The notes under the pieces: model-generated | What the model was told of the DNA's origin: nothing | Databases searched by the model: none | Seen by the model: only the letters and a program-made list of their open reading frames with translations | Program-made: the position numbers and the translations under genes | Assembly: GCF_025352645.1 (NCBI RefSeq) | Contig: NZ_JANXSO010000075.1 | Span: 1 to 35,239 of the forward strand | Source: Iodobacter sp. | GTDB taxonomy: Bacteria; Pseudomonadota; Gammaproteobacteria; Burkholderiales; Chitinibacteraceae | Length of the DNA stretch: 35,239 nucleotides | Reading direction: 5' to 3' | Shown here: piece by piece, positions 1 through 7,586 of the stretch | Numbering within the stretch: the stretch's first letter is position 1 | Layout: the number at the start of each line of letters is the position of its first letter

Positions 1-78
1 CGCTTCAGTTTTAATATCTTTAGCGAGTTCAGCGGCAATAGCCTGTAATTTTTGACGATCCATTGTGATGCCTGACAT
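1..78 (-). CDS. IS256-family transposase, N-terminal fragment (runs off the window)
   Basis: Twenty-six codons are visible on the minus strand, beginning MSGITMDRQKLQAIAAELAK. The stretch from the second Met (start at 63) resembles the N-terminus of IS256/MULE-type DDE transposases, which usually begin with a short helical segment of this kind before the catalytic domain. The catalytic residues are off the window. The start could be 78 (weak AGAGA upstream) or 63 (AGG about 8 nt upstream). The family call comes from recognition of a short segment only. Confidence 0.55.
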   Translation of the reverse strand, partial: MSGITMDRQKLQAIAAELAKDIKTEA

Positions 79-140
79 GAATTTTCTCTGGGAAGAGATT
101 AATCGGCCAAGGGCATTTACACAATTTTAGTTACAGGCTC
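1..140 (-). mobile_element. End of an IS256-family insertion sequence
   Basis: The minus strand carries the start of a transposase (see next entry). About 35 bp upstream of it lies a sequence typical of IS256-type terminal inverted repeats, at 111-140 (plus strand begins gggcatttacacaattttag). The likely outer boundary is near 140, followed by atgtaaatg as a possible 8-9 bp target duplication. The other end is outside the window, so neither the inverted-repeat match nor the duplication can be confirmed. Confidence 0.6.
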
Positions 141-879
141 ATGTAAATGGGGGGCATTTTAAGCACAGTTAATTTTTGCTGATTATGCCTCTTGCTCTCT
201 TTCATCATAAATATCGTAGGGCAGGTGAACCCCGCAATATTTATTAAATATTGCTCGCGATATTCAGTCGCCCTACAAAAAATATCACGATTTTACATGG
301 TTTTTATTAATCAATAGGCATTAATCAGCTCAATTATTTAGCGGGTGACTAATCTATTCTTGATCAATACCTGCACGAATTCGCTTGCTCTTACCACGCC
401 ATACAATTACTAGGTTTAAGTAACCTATCATCCGCTCCGCAAGTAAAGATAAATCGATTTAAACGCCCATTCCTGCCAATTAAAATCATCACTCACACGA
501 CGACCCTCCGCCTAAAGATAGCGAAAATAGTCTAGCTAGCTATGCGCTTATTTTGTGGGCTGATTACTACTCAAACCCATCATAAATATTATCCTGATTA
601 CGCCCCCTGCGCATTTTTTGTCATTTGCCTAAAAATATCAACGTTAAGAGATATGGCGCTTAAGGACGCAGCAAGCAGCTGCCCCTAGAGTATATTGCTC
701 TGCATGAAATATATGGCTTTGTTTGAGCAATAGGCATAGTTAGGGAAAATTAAGGGTGGATAAATGCCTGATTTTTTTACACACTGGCTATGATTTACTT
801 GGTACATGCTGTTTGACGCTTAAACAAACTATCGTAGCTAAAAATTGCGACTATTTTTCTTAAAAAAAAGGGGCTAGCC
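141..879. other. Long AT-rich non-coding stretch
   Basis: About 740 bp without a convincing gene between the IS end and the solute-binding protein gene. It contains the palindromic repeat at 216-276. The remainder shows no ORF with coding character and no RNA gene that I can recognise. The promoter of the gene at 880 is presumably in the last 100 bp, but no box is clear enough to call. Confidence 0.6.
216..276. repeat. Palindromic intergenic repeat (GTAGGGC...GCCCTAC type), copy 1
   Basis: The ends GTAGGGC (216-222) and GCCCTAC (270-276) are inverted. Inside is a perfect 10-1-10 palindrome at 234-254 with arms GCAATATTTA and TAAATATTGC. A shorter, diverged relative lies at 4051-4098, so this is a dispersed element and not a lone terminator. 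Short GTAGGG/CCCTAC palindromes are common REP-like intergenic elements in proteobacteria. Its function is unknown. Confidence 0.6.
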
Positions 880-1629
880 TTGCATTATTTTATTGCCTTT
901 TTGCTATTTATGATCTCTGGCATCAGTGCGAAATCGGCTGAGCTGCGTGTTCGTATTGCTAGTGGTGAGTTTCAGCCCTATCTATCAGCATCCTTACCGA
1001 ATGATGGCTTTATTAGCAAAATAATCACCGCAGCTTTTAAACAAGAGAACGTGGTGGTTGCTATTGCTTATTACCCATGGAAAAGATCCTACGATATGGT
1101 AAAAAAAGGTGAGGCAGACCTCACACCTTTTTGGATTAAAGCACCGGAGCGCGAGCAACTATTTATTTTAAGCGACCCGATTGATGTTGTTCAGTATGGC
1201 TTTTTTTACTTAAAAGACAAAAAAATCACACAGCTAGATTTTAATAACTTAAATCAGTACAAAGTGGGGGTGAGTTTGGGTTATAGCTATGGCTCAGCCT
1301 TTGATACAGCCAGAAAAAACCAACAATTTATATGTGATGAAGCACCTAGCGATGAGATTAATATTAGAAAATTAATTGCAAAGCGTATTGATTTATTTAC
1401 CGCAGACAAGACACTAGGGCAATACCTTATCTCTAAAACTCTTCACCCAAAAGATGCAGAAAAAATCACTTTTTTTCCCAAAAATTTTGCAGAAGAGCCT
1501 GTTTATTTATTGATTTCTAAAAGAATAAAAAATGGCGAGGAAATTGCCGATAAATTTAACAAGGGCCTCAAAAAAATAAAACAGAGCGGCGAATATCAAC
1601 GCATTATGCAGGAAGCGAAAAACAATTAA
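880..1629 (+). CDS. Periplasmic solute-binding protein, family 3 (amino-acid type)
   Basis: A 249-residue protein with an N-terminal signal peptide (hydrophobic stretch about residues 3-15, probable cleavage after SAKSA near residue 20). The mature part has the pattern of family-3 extracellular solute-binding proteins: an N-terminal lobe through about residue 105 with a YYPWKRSYDMVKKGEAD segment, a crossover, and a second lobe ending in the usual basic helix near the C-terminus. Such proteins bind small polar ligands, usually amino acids. No permease or ATPase gene is adjacent, so it is an orphan; orphan members with the YPWKR segment are frequent in motile proteobacteria and their ligands are mostly unknown. 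The start is TTG at 880, supported by AAGGGG 6-10 nt upstream. It converges with the decarboxylase gene and shares a terminator with it. Confidence 0.8.
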   Translation: MHYFIAFLLFMISGISAKSAELRVRIASGEFQPYLSASLPNDGFISKIITAAFKQENVVVAIAYYPWKRSYDMVKKGEADLTPFWIKAPEREQLFILSDPIDVVQYGFFYLKDKKITQLDFNNLNQYKVGVSLGYSYGSAFDTARKNQQFICDEAPSDEINIRKLIAKRIDLFTADKTLGQYLISKTLHPKDAEKITFFPKNFAEEPVYLLISKRIKNGEEIADKFNKGLKKIKQSGEYQRIMQEAKNN

Positions 1630-1658
1630 AAAGGGCTTACATTAAGAAAGCCCCTCTT
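1630..1658. terminator. Bidirectional rho-independent terminator
   Basis: Stem GGGCTT/AAGCCC with about a 9-nt loop between the convergent genes ending at 1629 and 1663. On the minus strand the stem is followed by TTTTT, giving a good terminator for the decarboxylase transcript. On the plus strand the downstream tract is pyrimidine-rich (CTCTTCT), so termination there is weaker. Confidence 0.65.
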
Positions 1659-1662
1659 CTAT

Positions 1663-3060
1663 CTACACTAAATCTTTGGCTAAACTTTGAATCAACTGCC
1701 AAACCTCCCGTACATGCTGCTGATTAACTTGCGTTTGGCCAATCACCATTCTAAGTGCCAGTTGATGATTGATTTTAGTATGGGTCATAAATACCTTGCC
1801 GCTGGCATTGATGCGGCGCAATAGTTCCATATTGATCTCATCACTGGCTTTTAAGCGAAAACAGAGCAAATTAAAGTGCCGCTGGGCAAGCACTTCAAAA
1901 TGCCGGTCTTGGCTTACCCAGCGCTCTAGTTCGGCACTTAAATCAATATGATGAGAAATCAAATCACTTAAGCCATCGGTGCCATACCAGCGCATTACAA
2001 ACCAAAGCTTTAAAGCCCTGAATCGCCGCCCAAGGCCCACGCCCCAATTCATAAAATTAGTTTGATCGGTACTATTGGGTGATTTTAAGTACTCAGGAAT
2101 CAGGCCCAGCGTAAATGTTTTCAGCAGGCTTTCTTTATCACGAATAAAAAATGCCGAGCAATCAAAATTGCAGAGCAGCCATTTGTGCGGATTCACCACC
2201 ATACTATCGGCCTCGGTATAGCCTGTTGCCAATTGCCGCACTTCTGGCAGCATCAGCGCTGATCCGGCGTAAGCCGCGTCAATATGAAACCAAATCTGCT
2301 GTGCTTTGGCAATTTTGGCCATCGCCGCCAAGTCATCAACGGCGGTGCTGCCCGTGGTGCCCAATGCACCCACCATGAAAAACGGGGTAAAGCCTTGCTT
2401 GATATCCTCTGCAATGGCTTGCTGTAGCAGATCAATCCGTATCGATTGATGTTCATCGACAGGGATTTTCCTTAAGTTCTGCTCGCCTATTCCTGCAATT
2501 TTTATCGCTTTTTCAATCGAGGTATGGGCTTCAGATGAGCAATAGGCGCTTAATTTAAACCCCGCAACGCCTGTTTTGTTGGATTGAAACTGCGTCGCTT
2601 TCTCTCTGGCTACCAAGAGTGCAATCAAGGTAGAGCTAGATGCTGAATCTTGAATCACACCTGAAAACGCCTCAGGTAAACCCCATAATTGACGCAGCCA
2701 TTCCATCATTCTGATTTCTAATTCTGTAGCCGCAGGCGATGTTAGCCAGCTCATGCATTGCACGCCAAGACTGGCCACTAACATTTCAGCCAATACAGAA
2801 GGTGGGCTGGTATTGGAAGGGAAATACCCCATAAATTGGGGGTGCTGCCAATGGGTAATCCCCGGCACAATAATCTTTTTAAAATCGGCAAAGATCTGAG
2901 AGAAATGTTCGGCATCTTTGGGTGCAAAATCAGGAATCTGCTGCAAAATATCACCACCTTTTAAGGCGGCAATCACCGGATAATCAGCCACATTCTGCTG
3001 ATAATCATTCATCCATTCGCCAACCTCGGCCAATGCGTGTTTAAAGTCTTGCTGCATCAT
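1663..3060 (-). CDS. PLP-dependent aromatic-L-amino-acid decarboxylase
   Basis: A 465-residue group II pyridoxal-phosphate decarboxylase, the usual length for the aromatic-amino-acid decarboxylase (AADC) family. Visible landmarks are the substrate-pocket segment HPQFMGYFPSNTSPPS (residues 73-88), SWLTSPAATELE (104-115), the cofactor-stacking His179 in SSEAHTS, Asp261 in HIDAAYAG, and Lys293 in NPHKW, which forms the Schiff base. Tyr324 in the mobile catalytic loop is kept. That favours true decarboxylation, because the aldehyde-synthase relatives have Phe there. The substrate could be tyrosine, tryptophan, DOPA or a hydroxylated analogue; sequence does not decide. The start ATG at 3060 lies 7 nt after the stop of the oxygenase gene, and its AGGGG Shine-Dalgarno overlaps that stop, so the two genes form an operon and are probably translationally coupled. 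Confidence 0.9.
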   Translation of the reverse strand: MMQQDFKHALAEVGEWMNDYQQNVADYPVIAALKGGDILQQIPDFAPKDAEHFSQIFADFKKIIVPGITHWQHPQFMGYFPSNTSPPSVLAEMLVASLGVQCMSWLTSPAATELEIRMMEWLRQLWGLPEAFSGVIQDSASSSTLIALLVAREKATQFQSNKTGVAGFKLSAYCSSEAHTSIEKAIKIAGIGEQNLRKIPVDEHQSIRIDLLQQAIAEDIKQGFTPFFMVGALGTTGSTAVDDLAAMAKIAKAQQIWFHIDAAYAGSALMLPEVRQLATGYTEADSMVVNPHKWLLCNFDCSAFFIRDKESLLKTFTLGLIPEYLKSPNSTDQTNFMNWGVGLGRRFRALKLWFVMRWYGTDGLSDLISHHIDLSAELERWVSQDRHFEVLAQRHFNLLCFRLKASDEINMELLRRINASGKVFMTHTKINHQLALRMVIGQTQVNQQHVREVWQLIQSLAKDLV

Positions 3061-3067
3061 GTAGCCC

Positions 3068-3964
3068 CTAATTCCAAAGCAAGAGTGGTTTTTCTAGCTG
3101 ATAGCCCATAAACATTTGCGTGGTGATTCTGTCTTCCCCCAAAAACGCGCAAATGGCATGCGGTTTACGGCAGTTAAAAATAACTAAATCACCTTGCTTG
3201 GGTTTTATTTTGATAGGAGCAGGTAATGCTGCCCGCCATTGCTCTGGAGCTTGAGTAAAAGGCGTTAGAGCAGGGATATCCCATATTTCTAATTCACCGC
3301 CCACATCGGGTACTTTTAAATAAATATTGGCGGCAAGCTGGGTATCTAATTCGGCATATTTGGGCGGCAAAGCATCAAAGTGTGGCTCTAATGCGCTTAA
3401 ATAAGATTGCTCCGCCTTGCTAATTCTCACAATACCCGCCAGCATTTTCTTATTTTGAAAATGAGCCACGGTTGCACCAGGAATAAATAACTCATCTAAT
3501 TCTAAGCGCAATTTATCAATAGGCGATAAAAAGTGCTCGCAATACGCACGCAAGCGCTCAATTTGTACGCTGGCTTCACGGTAGTATTCATTTATTTTTT
3601 CGGGGTGATCCGCATTATAAGTGCTATTAAAAGGAATACCGATTCGGTCTACGCCAAAATACTTTTGTAGCAGTGTTTCATCCTCAACCACTTCGTGGGT
3701 ATAGGGATCTATATCTTGGCTGCGCAATATATTATTACTTAATAAATCACATAAATGTGCGGGGTAATAGGCTTCTATCACCACAGCAGCAATCTCATCA
3801 TGAATAAGATCACTAATTAAATCAGGCGATAATTTTTTAGCGACTTTGATTATTCTTTGACCCATAAGACCATACTCCCATACGTTAAAATACTCAGTTG
3901 ATCTAATAAATTTTTTTGATAGGGGAAGTGCGATTGGCCATCTGTTTGGGCGTTTCATACCCAT
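3068..3964 (-). CDS. 2-oxoglutarate/Fe(II)-dependent oxygenase
   Basis: Up to 298 residues. The C-terminal half carries the full facial triad of Fe(II)/2-oxoglutarate oxygenases: His195 and Asp197 in PHFD, His269 in KPHAI, and Arg279 ten residues later as the expected 2-oxoglutarate-binding Arg. GGELEIWD (223-230) and GDLVIFN (258-264) are the typical jelly-roll strands. The N-terminal 150 residues are helical and not recognised. The enzyme probably hydroxylates, desaturates or otherwise oxidises a small amino-acid-like substrate; which one is unknown. It is the first gene of a two-gene operon with the aromatic decarboxylase, so the substrate may be an aromatic amino acid. The start is uncertain: ATG at 3964 has no clear Shine-Dalgarno, while ATG at 3865 (MGQRII) has GGAG about 10 nt upstream and would give 265 residues. 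Confidence 0.78.
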   Translation of the reverse strand: MGMKRPNRWPIALPLSKKFIRSTEYFNVWEYGLMGQRIIKVAKKLSPDLISDLIHDEIAAVVIEAYYPAHLCDLLSNNILRSQDIDPYTHEVVEDETLLQKYFGVDRIGIPFNSTYNADHPEKINEYYREASVQIERLRAYCEHFLSPIDKLRLELDELFIPGATVAHFQNKKMLAGIVRISKAEQSYLSALEPHFDALPPKYAELDTQLAANIYLKVPDVGGELEIWDIPALTPFTQAPEQWRAALPAPIKIKPKQGDLVIFNCRKPHAICAFLGEDRITTQMFMGYQLEKPLLLWN

Positions 3965-4050
3965 AAAAAGTAAGATTTAGAAAATACGCGCCCCCAATCC
4001 AATTAACCTAGCTATTGGTCATGGATTTGCCGCACACATATTGAAGCATC

Positions 4051-4098
4051 GTAGGGCGAGTATAAGCCGCGAGTTTTTCAGTATCGCTCGTTCCCTAC
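4051..4098. repeat. Palindromic intergenic repeat (GTAGGG...CCCTAC type), copy 2
   Basis: GTAGGGCGAG at 4051-4060 pairs with CTCG-TT-CCCTAC ending at 4098. Both this and the copy at 216-276 have an ATCGTAGGGC left edge and a CCTACAAA right edge, while the centre is diverged and shorter here. It is best read as a dispersed REP-like element. Confidence 0.5.
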
Positions 4099-4202
4099 AA
4101 ATAGCATTTTGCTTCAGTTAACAGGATTGAAGCCCCATCCTTAGCAACTACTTCATGCCAAATCAACCCACCATCAAGTTTTATGAGACTACCATGTTGG
4201 CC

Positions 4203-4233
4203 TTAAATAGTAATAAGAATTATTACTATTTAA
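4203..4233. promoter_or_regulatory. Perfect 14-bp inverted repeat, Fur-box-like operator candidate
   Basis: Arms TTAAATAGTAATAA (4203-4216) and TTATTACTATTTAA (4220-4233) are exact inverse complements around a GAA spacer. The AT-rich AATAAnnnTTATT core is similar in texture to Fur-type operators but does not match the classical 19-bp consensus exactly. It lies about 240 bp upstream of the oxygenase start and about 190 bp upstream of the symporter start, so it could control either gene. The regulator is unknown; iron control is an inference. Confidence 0.5.
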
Positions 4234-4425
4234 ACGTAAATTTATGACGAAAAACACCGCACCAGCAAACTTTCCCACCTACGATATTCTTTTAAATGCC
4301 ACTAGGATATTACTTATGCATAACAGACTACTTAAGGGAAGCCCCCAGTAATCAAAGTGTCACATTGTGCTTAACAATGGTTCTCCTTTCAGATATTTCG
4401 CATTCCAAATGCGTCAGGAGAACAC

Positions 4426-5892
4426 ATGCAAGAATGGGTTAATGCGATTAATAGCTGGGTCTGGAGCCCTGCCCTGATTTACTTATGCCTTGGTGTAGGG
4501 CTGTATTTTTCGATCCGCACCCGCTTTATGCAAATTCGCCATATCCGTGAAATGGTTCGCCAGATGTTCAATGGCAAGGCATCTGCTGCAGGCGTTTCAT
4601 CATTCCAAGCACTGTCTTTATCGCTTTCTGGGCGTGTGGGTACCGGCAATATTGCTGGAGTTGCCACTGCCATCTCTTTTGGTGGGCCAGGCGCCATTTT
4701 CTGGATGTGGGTGGTGGCTTTCTTAGGCGCAAGCACTGCTTATATCGAATCGGTACTTGGCCAGATTTATCATGAAAAACACGAAGGCCAGTATCGAGGA
4801 GGCCCCGCTTTTTATATTGAAAAAGGCTTGGGCTGGAAGTGGTATTCCATACTGTTTGCCTGTGTCACCGTCATTGCTTGCGGAGTGTTGATGCCCGGCG
4901 TTCAAGCCAATGGGATTGCGGCAGGCTTAAAAACAGCATTTGGCATAAGCCCTGAGGTAACTGGTGCAATCGTGGTGCTACTACTTGGGATGATTATTTT
5001 TGGCGGGGTAAAACGTATTGCCAATGTAGCGCAAGTGGTGGTGCCCTTTATGGCGCTGGGCTATATATTGATTGCCTTTGTGGTGATTTTGCTCAATATC
5101 CAGCAATTACCTGAAGTATTTATGCTGATTATTCGCTCTGCCTTTGGCTCAGAGGCAGGCATGGGTGCCATGTTAGGCTTGGCCATTCAATGGGGTGTAA
5201 AGCGCGGCATTTATTCAAATGAAGCAGGCCAAGGCACGGGGCCGCATGCGGCTGCTGCAGCCGAAGTAAAACATCCCGCCCAGCAAGGCTTGGTGCAAGC
5301 GTTTTCGGTGTATATCGATACGCTATTTGTATGTTCTGCCACGGCCTTTATGATTTTAATTACTGGAAAATACAATGTGGTGGCTCCCGATGGGCAAGCT
5401 ATTTTCACCGGATTAGCAGGGATGACAGCAGGGAGTGATTTTACTCAGGCAGCGGTAGAGCAAGCCCTGCCCGGCTTTGGCTCCATGTTTGTTGGCATTG
5501 CCCTGTTCTTTTTTGCCTTTACCACAATTTTGGCTTACTACTATATTGCCGAAACCAATATCGCTTTTTTAGCCCGTAAAATTCCTTCTGCCGGACTATT
5601 TTTCATCTTAAAAATAGCCATTTTAGGTGTCTCGTTTTATGGCTGCATTCGCACGGCAGAGTTAGCTTGGGGATTAGGCGATATGGGGGTTGGGCTGATG
5701 GCTTGGCTCAATATTATCGCCATTATTGCACTGCAAAAACCGGCCTTGGCCATGCTAAAAGACTATGAACAACAGCTCAGCCTTAAGCAAGATCCGGTGT
5801 TTAACCCTAGTGCCTTGGGGCTCAATGTAGCCAAGCATTGGCATGTTAAGCATTTAGAATCTACAGCAGTGCCAGAAGCGCCAAAAGCTTAG
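4426..5892 (+). CDS. Sodium:alanine symporter (AGCS family)
   Basis: A 488-residue inner-membrane protein with about ten hydrophobic segments, matching the alanine or glycine:cation symporter family. It imports alanine or glycine with Na+. The family signature is clear at residues 64-100: SLSLSGRVGTGNIAGVATAI, followed by GGPGAIFWMW and a later GVKRGIYSNEAGQGTGPHAAAAA segment around 265-285, which is highly conserved in the family. The start ATG at 4426 has CAGGAG 6-10 nt upstream. The gene converges with an alanine-glyoxylate-type aminotransferase and shares a terminator with it. Import of alanine followed by transamination would fit the pairing, but the two genes are not co-transcribed. Confidence 0.93.
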   Translation: MQEWVNAINSWVWSPALIYLCLGVGLYFSIRTRFMQIRHIREMVRQMFNGKASAAGVSSFQALSLSLSGRVGTGNIAGVATAISFGGPGAIFWMWVVAFLGASTAYIESVLGQIYHEKHEGQYRGGPAFYIEKGLGWKWYSILFACVTVIACGVLMPGVQANGIAAGLKTAFGISPEVTGAIVVLLLGMIIFGGVKRIANVAQVVVPFMALGYILIAFVVILLNIQQLPEVFMLIIRSAFGSEAGMGAMLGLAIQWGVKRGIYSNEAGQGTGPHAAAAAEVKHPAQQGLVQAFSVYIDTLFVCSATAFMILITGKYNVVAPDGQAIFTGLAGMTAGSDFTQAAVEQALPGFGSMFVGIALFFFAFTTILAYYYIAETNIAFLARKIPSAGLFFILKIAILGVSFYGCIRTAELAWGLGDMGVGLMAWLNIIAIIALQKPALAMLKDYEQQLSLKQDPVFNPSALGLNVAKHWHVKHLESTAVPEAPKA

Positions 5893-5894
5893 TA

Positions 5895-5937
5895 AAAAAC
5901 AATGCCGACCCTATGTATGGAGTCGGCATTGTTTTAC
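5895..5937. terminator. Strong bidirectional terminator
   Basis: A 12-bp stem, AACAATGCCGAC (5898-5909) with GTCGGCATTGTT (5922-5933), preceded by an A-run and followed by a T-run. It serves both the symporter (plus) and the aminotransferase (minus). Confidence 0.9.
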
Positions 5938-5961
5938 TAGGGGTAAGCAGGTAAATCAAAC

Positions 5962-7101
5962 TTAGCGCAGCACCGTTGCTAAAGCGTGCACACACAGGGC
6001 AATATTTTCTCGCCGAGCGCCGTAGCCCATCAAGCCAACTCGCCATGCTTTACCCGCCAGCACACCCAAACCAGCGCCAATTTCTAGGTTGTAATCTTCT
6101 AGCAGCGCCTTCCGCACTGCCGCATCATCCACGCCTGCAGGGATATGCACGGTATTAAGCTGAGGCAGGCGGTGGGCTTTATCCACTACAAACTCTAGGC
6201 CCAAAGATTCTAAACCATGGCGCAGCAGCTGATGCATATCGGCATGGCGCTGCCAAGCGTGCTCTAAGCCTTCGTTCGCCAGTAAACGTAGCGATTCATG
6301 CAGGGCATACAGCGTATTAACTGGCGCAGTGTGATGATAGCTGCGCTTAGCACCACCCGTTGCATCGCCCCAATAGCCCATCACCAAGCTTTGGTCTAAA
6401 AACCAGCTTTGCACCGGTGTTTTGCGGGCTTTTAATTTAGCCACGGCCGTATCAGAGAACGACAGCGGCGATAAACCCGGCACGCAGGATAGGCACTTTT
6501 GGCTACCCGAATACACCGCATCAATGCCCCATTCATCCACGCGTAACTCCACGCCACCAAGGGAAGTCACCGCGTCTACAATCGTCAGGCAATCGTATTG
6601 TTTTGCCAGTGCGCATAAAGTTTTGGCATCTGACAATGCGCCGGTCGAGGTTTCTGCATGCACAAAAGCAAGAAATTTGGCTTCTGGATGCGCCTTGAGC
6701 GCATCTTCGACTTGGTTTGGATTAACCGGCTCACCCCAAGCGTTATCTACCAGCACGGCAATCGCGCCAAGGCGCTCCACGTTTTGGCGCATCCGTTCGC
6801 CAAATACGCCATTGCGGCAAACAATCACCGTTTCGCCAGGTTCTACCAAATTAACAAAACACGCTTCCATCCCTGCCGAGCCGGGGGCAGACACCGCCAT
6901 CGTGACCGAGTTTTTGGTTTGAAATGCATACTGCAGCAGGGTTTTAATCTCATCCATCATGCCCACAAATAACGGATCTAAATGCCCCACCGTGGGCTTA
7001 GACAGTGCTGCCAGCACGGAAGGATAAATATCAGAAGGCCCAGGCCCCATCAAAATGCGATGTGGCGGGAAGAAAGGCATAATCATCGGTGGCGTAAACA
7101 T
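5962..7101 (-). CDS. Alanine-glyoxylate aminotransferase family protein (class V, PLP)
   Basis: A 379-residue fold-type I aminotransferase. Near the N-terminus is the family hallmark LMGPGPSDIYPSVL (residues 17-30). Further on are SAPGSAGMEA (71-80), HAETSTG (148-154), Asp176 in VDAVTS as the pyridine-nitrogen ligand, and Lys202 in SGSQKCL as the Schiff-base lysine. The family includes alanine-glyoxylate, serine-glyoxylate, serine-pyruvate and ureidoglycine-glyoxylate aminotransferases. I cannot separate these by eye, but a nearby alanine symporter favours alanine or serine as donor. The start ATG at 7101 is chosen because GGAG lies about 8 nt upstream; an in-frame ATG at 7128 (MRLPTTETL) lacks such a site. 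No purine-degradation genes are adjacent, which makes the ureide role less likely. Confidence 0.88.
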   Translation of the reverse strand: MFTPPMIMPFFPPHRILMGPGPSDIYPSVLAALSKPTVGHLDPLFVGMMDEIKTLLQYAFQTKNSVTMAVSAPGSAGMEACFVNLVEPGETVIVCRNGVFGERMRQNVERLGAIAVLVDNAWGEPVNPNQVEDALKAHPEAKFLAFVHAETSTGALSDAKTLCALAKQYDCLTIVDAVTSLGGVELRVDEWGIDAVYSGSQKCLSCVPGLSPLSFSDTAVAKLKARKTPVQSWFLDQSLVMGYWGDATGGAKRSYHHTAPVNTLYALHESLRLLANEGLEHAWQRHADMHQLLRHGLESLGLEFVVDKAHRLPQLNTVHIPAGVDDAAVRKALLEDYNLEIGAGLGVLAGKAWRVGLMGYGARRENIALCVHALATVLR

Positions 7102-7216
7102 AAGAGTCTCCGTTGTGGGTAGTCGCATTATCGGTCTTTTTAGCCCGTCTTACGGCAGCGGAAAACACTTATGTTGCTGCAGTGCAAAAAAAGCATAGGT
7201 TTCACCCGCTCGACAA

Positions 7217-7235
7217 ATTCTGCTTTAAGCAGAAT
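7217..7235. promoter_or_regulatory. 19-bp perfect palindrome, operator candidate
   Basis: Arms ATTCTGCTT (7217-7225) and AAGCAGAAT (7227-7235) flank a single central base. It sits about 115 bp upstream of the aminotransferase start. The short odd-centred palindrome is the form used by many dimeric repressors, but it is not followed by a T-run as a terminator would be. No regulator gene is adjacent, so the assignment is tentative. Confidence 0.35.
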
Positions 7236-7419
7236 GTCATCCTGCAAGCGTACACTTACACTGAAAGCCAACTTGTAGAGTAGGCAAAGGTGCTTACCCA
7301 TGCCAATGCACAGTGAGGGTAAAAACCCCAGCTACAAGCTCAAATACTAAGCGCAGTCCTTAAGAAATCCAATTACATCGATTTCATTGAAAAAGCGACA
7401 TTGCTGTATTTTTTACTAG

Positions 7420-7562
7420 AGGGGGCCTCGAAAAACCTATATTTCTAAATAAGACAAGGCGCGTATTAAAAAAATCGACGCTGCATATGCTTGATATGTA
7501 AGGAGGTTTTTTTAATGCGCAACGCAGTATTATGAGATCAGATGGGATTTTCGAGGTTCCCT
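7420..7562. mobile_element. 143-bp MITE-like element with terminal inverted repeats
   Basis: The ends AGGGGGCCTCGAAAA (7420-7434) and TTTTCGAGGTTCCCT (7548-7562) are inverted repeats matching at 13 of 15 positions. The interior is itself partly self-complementary: ATTAAAAAAA near 7465 faces TTTTTTTAAT near 7507-7515, with GCGC outside each. No ORF of size is inside. This has the build of a miniature inverted-repeat transposable element. No clear target-site duplication is seen. It stops 25 bp before the start codon of the N-acetyltransferase, so it may supply or separate its promoter. Confidence 0.6.
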
Positions 7563-7586
7563 AAAGAATCTATCTAAGGAAAGCGG

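Larger units (their letters stand above)
3965..4425. other. Divergent intergenic region, oxygenase operon / alanine symporter
   Basis: About 460 bp separate the divergent starts at 3964 and 4426. It holds a palindromic repeat (4051-4098) and a perfect inverted repeat (4203-4233), both listed separately. No gene is supported. Promoters for both directions should be here, but no sigma-70 pair stands out. Confidence 0.6.

Noticed and set aside
6422-6922. 166-codon plus-strand open frame
   Set aside because: It lies wholly antisense to the class V aminotransferase, whose motifs are intact. The translation has no recognisable domain and is rich in Ser/Thr/Ala as expected for a shadow frame.
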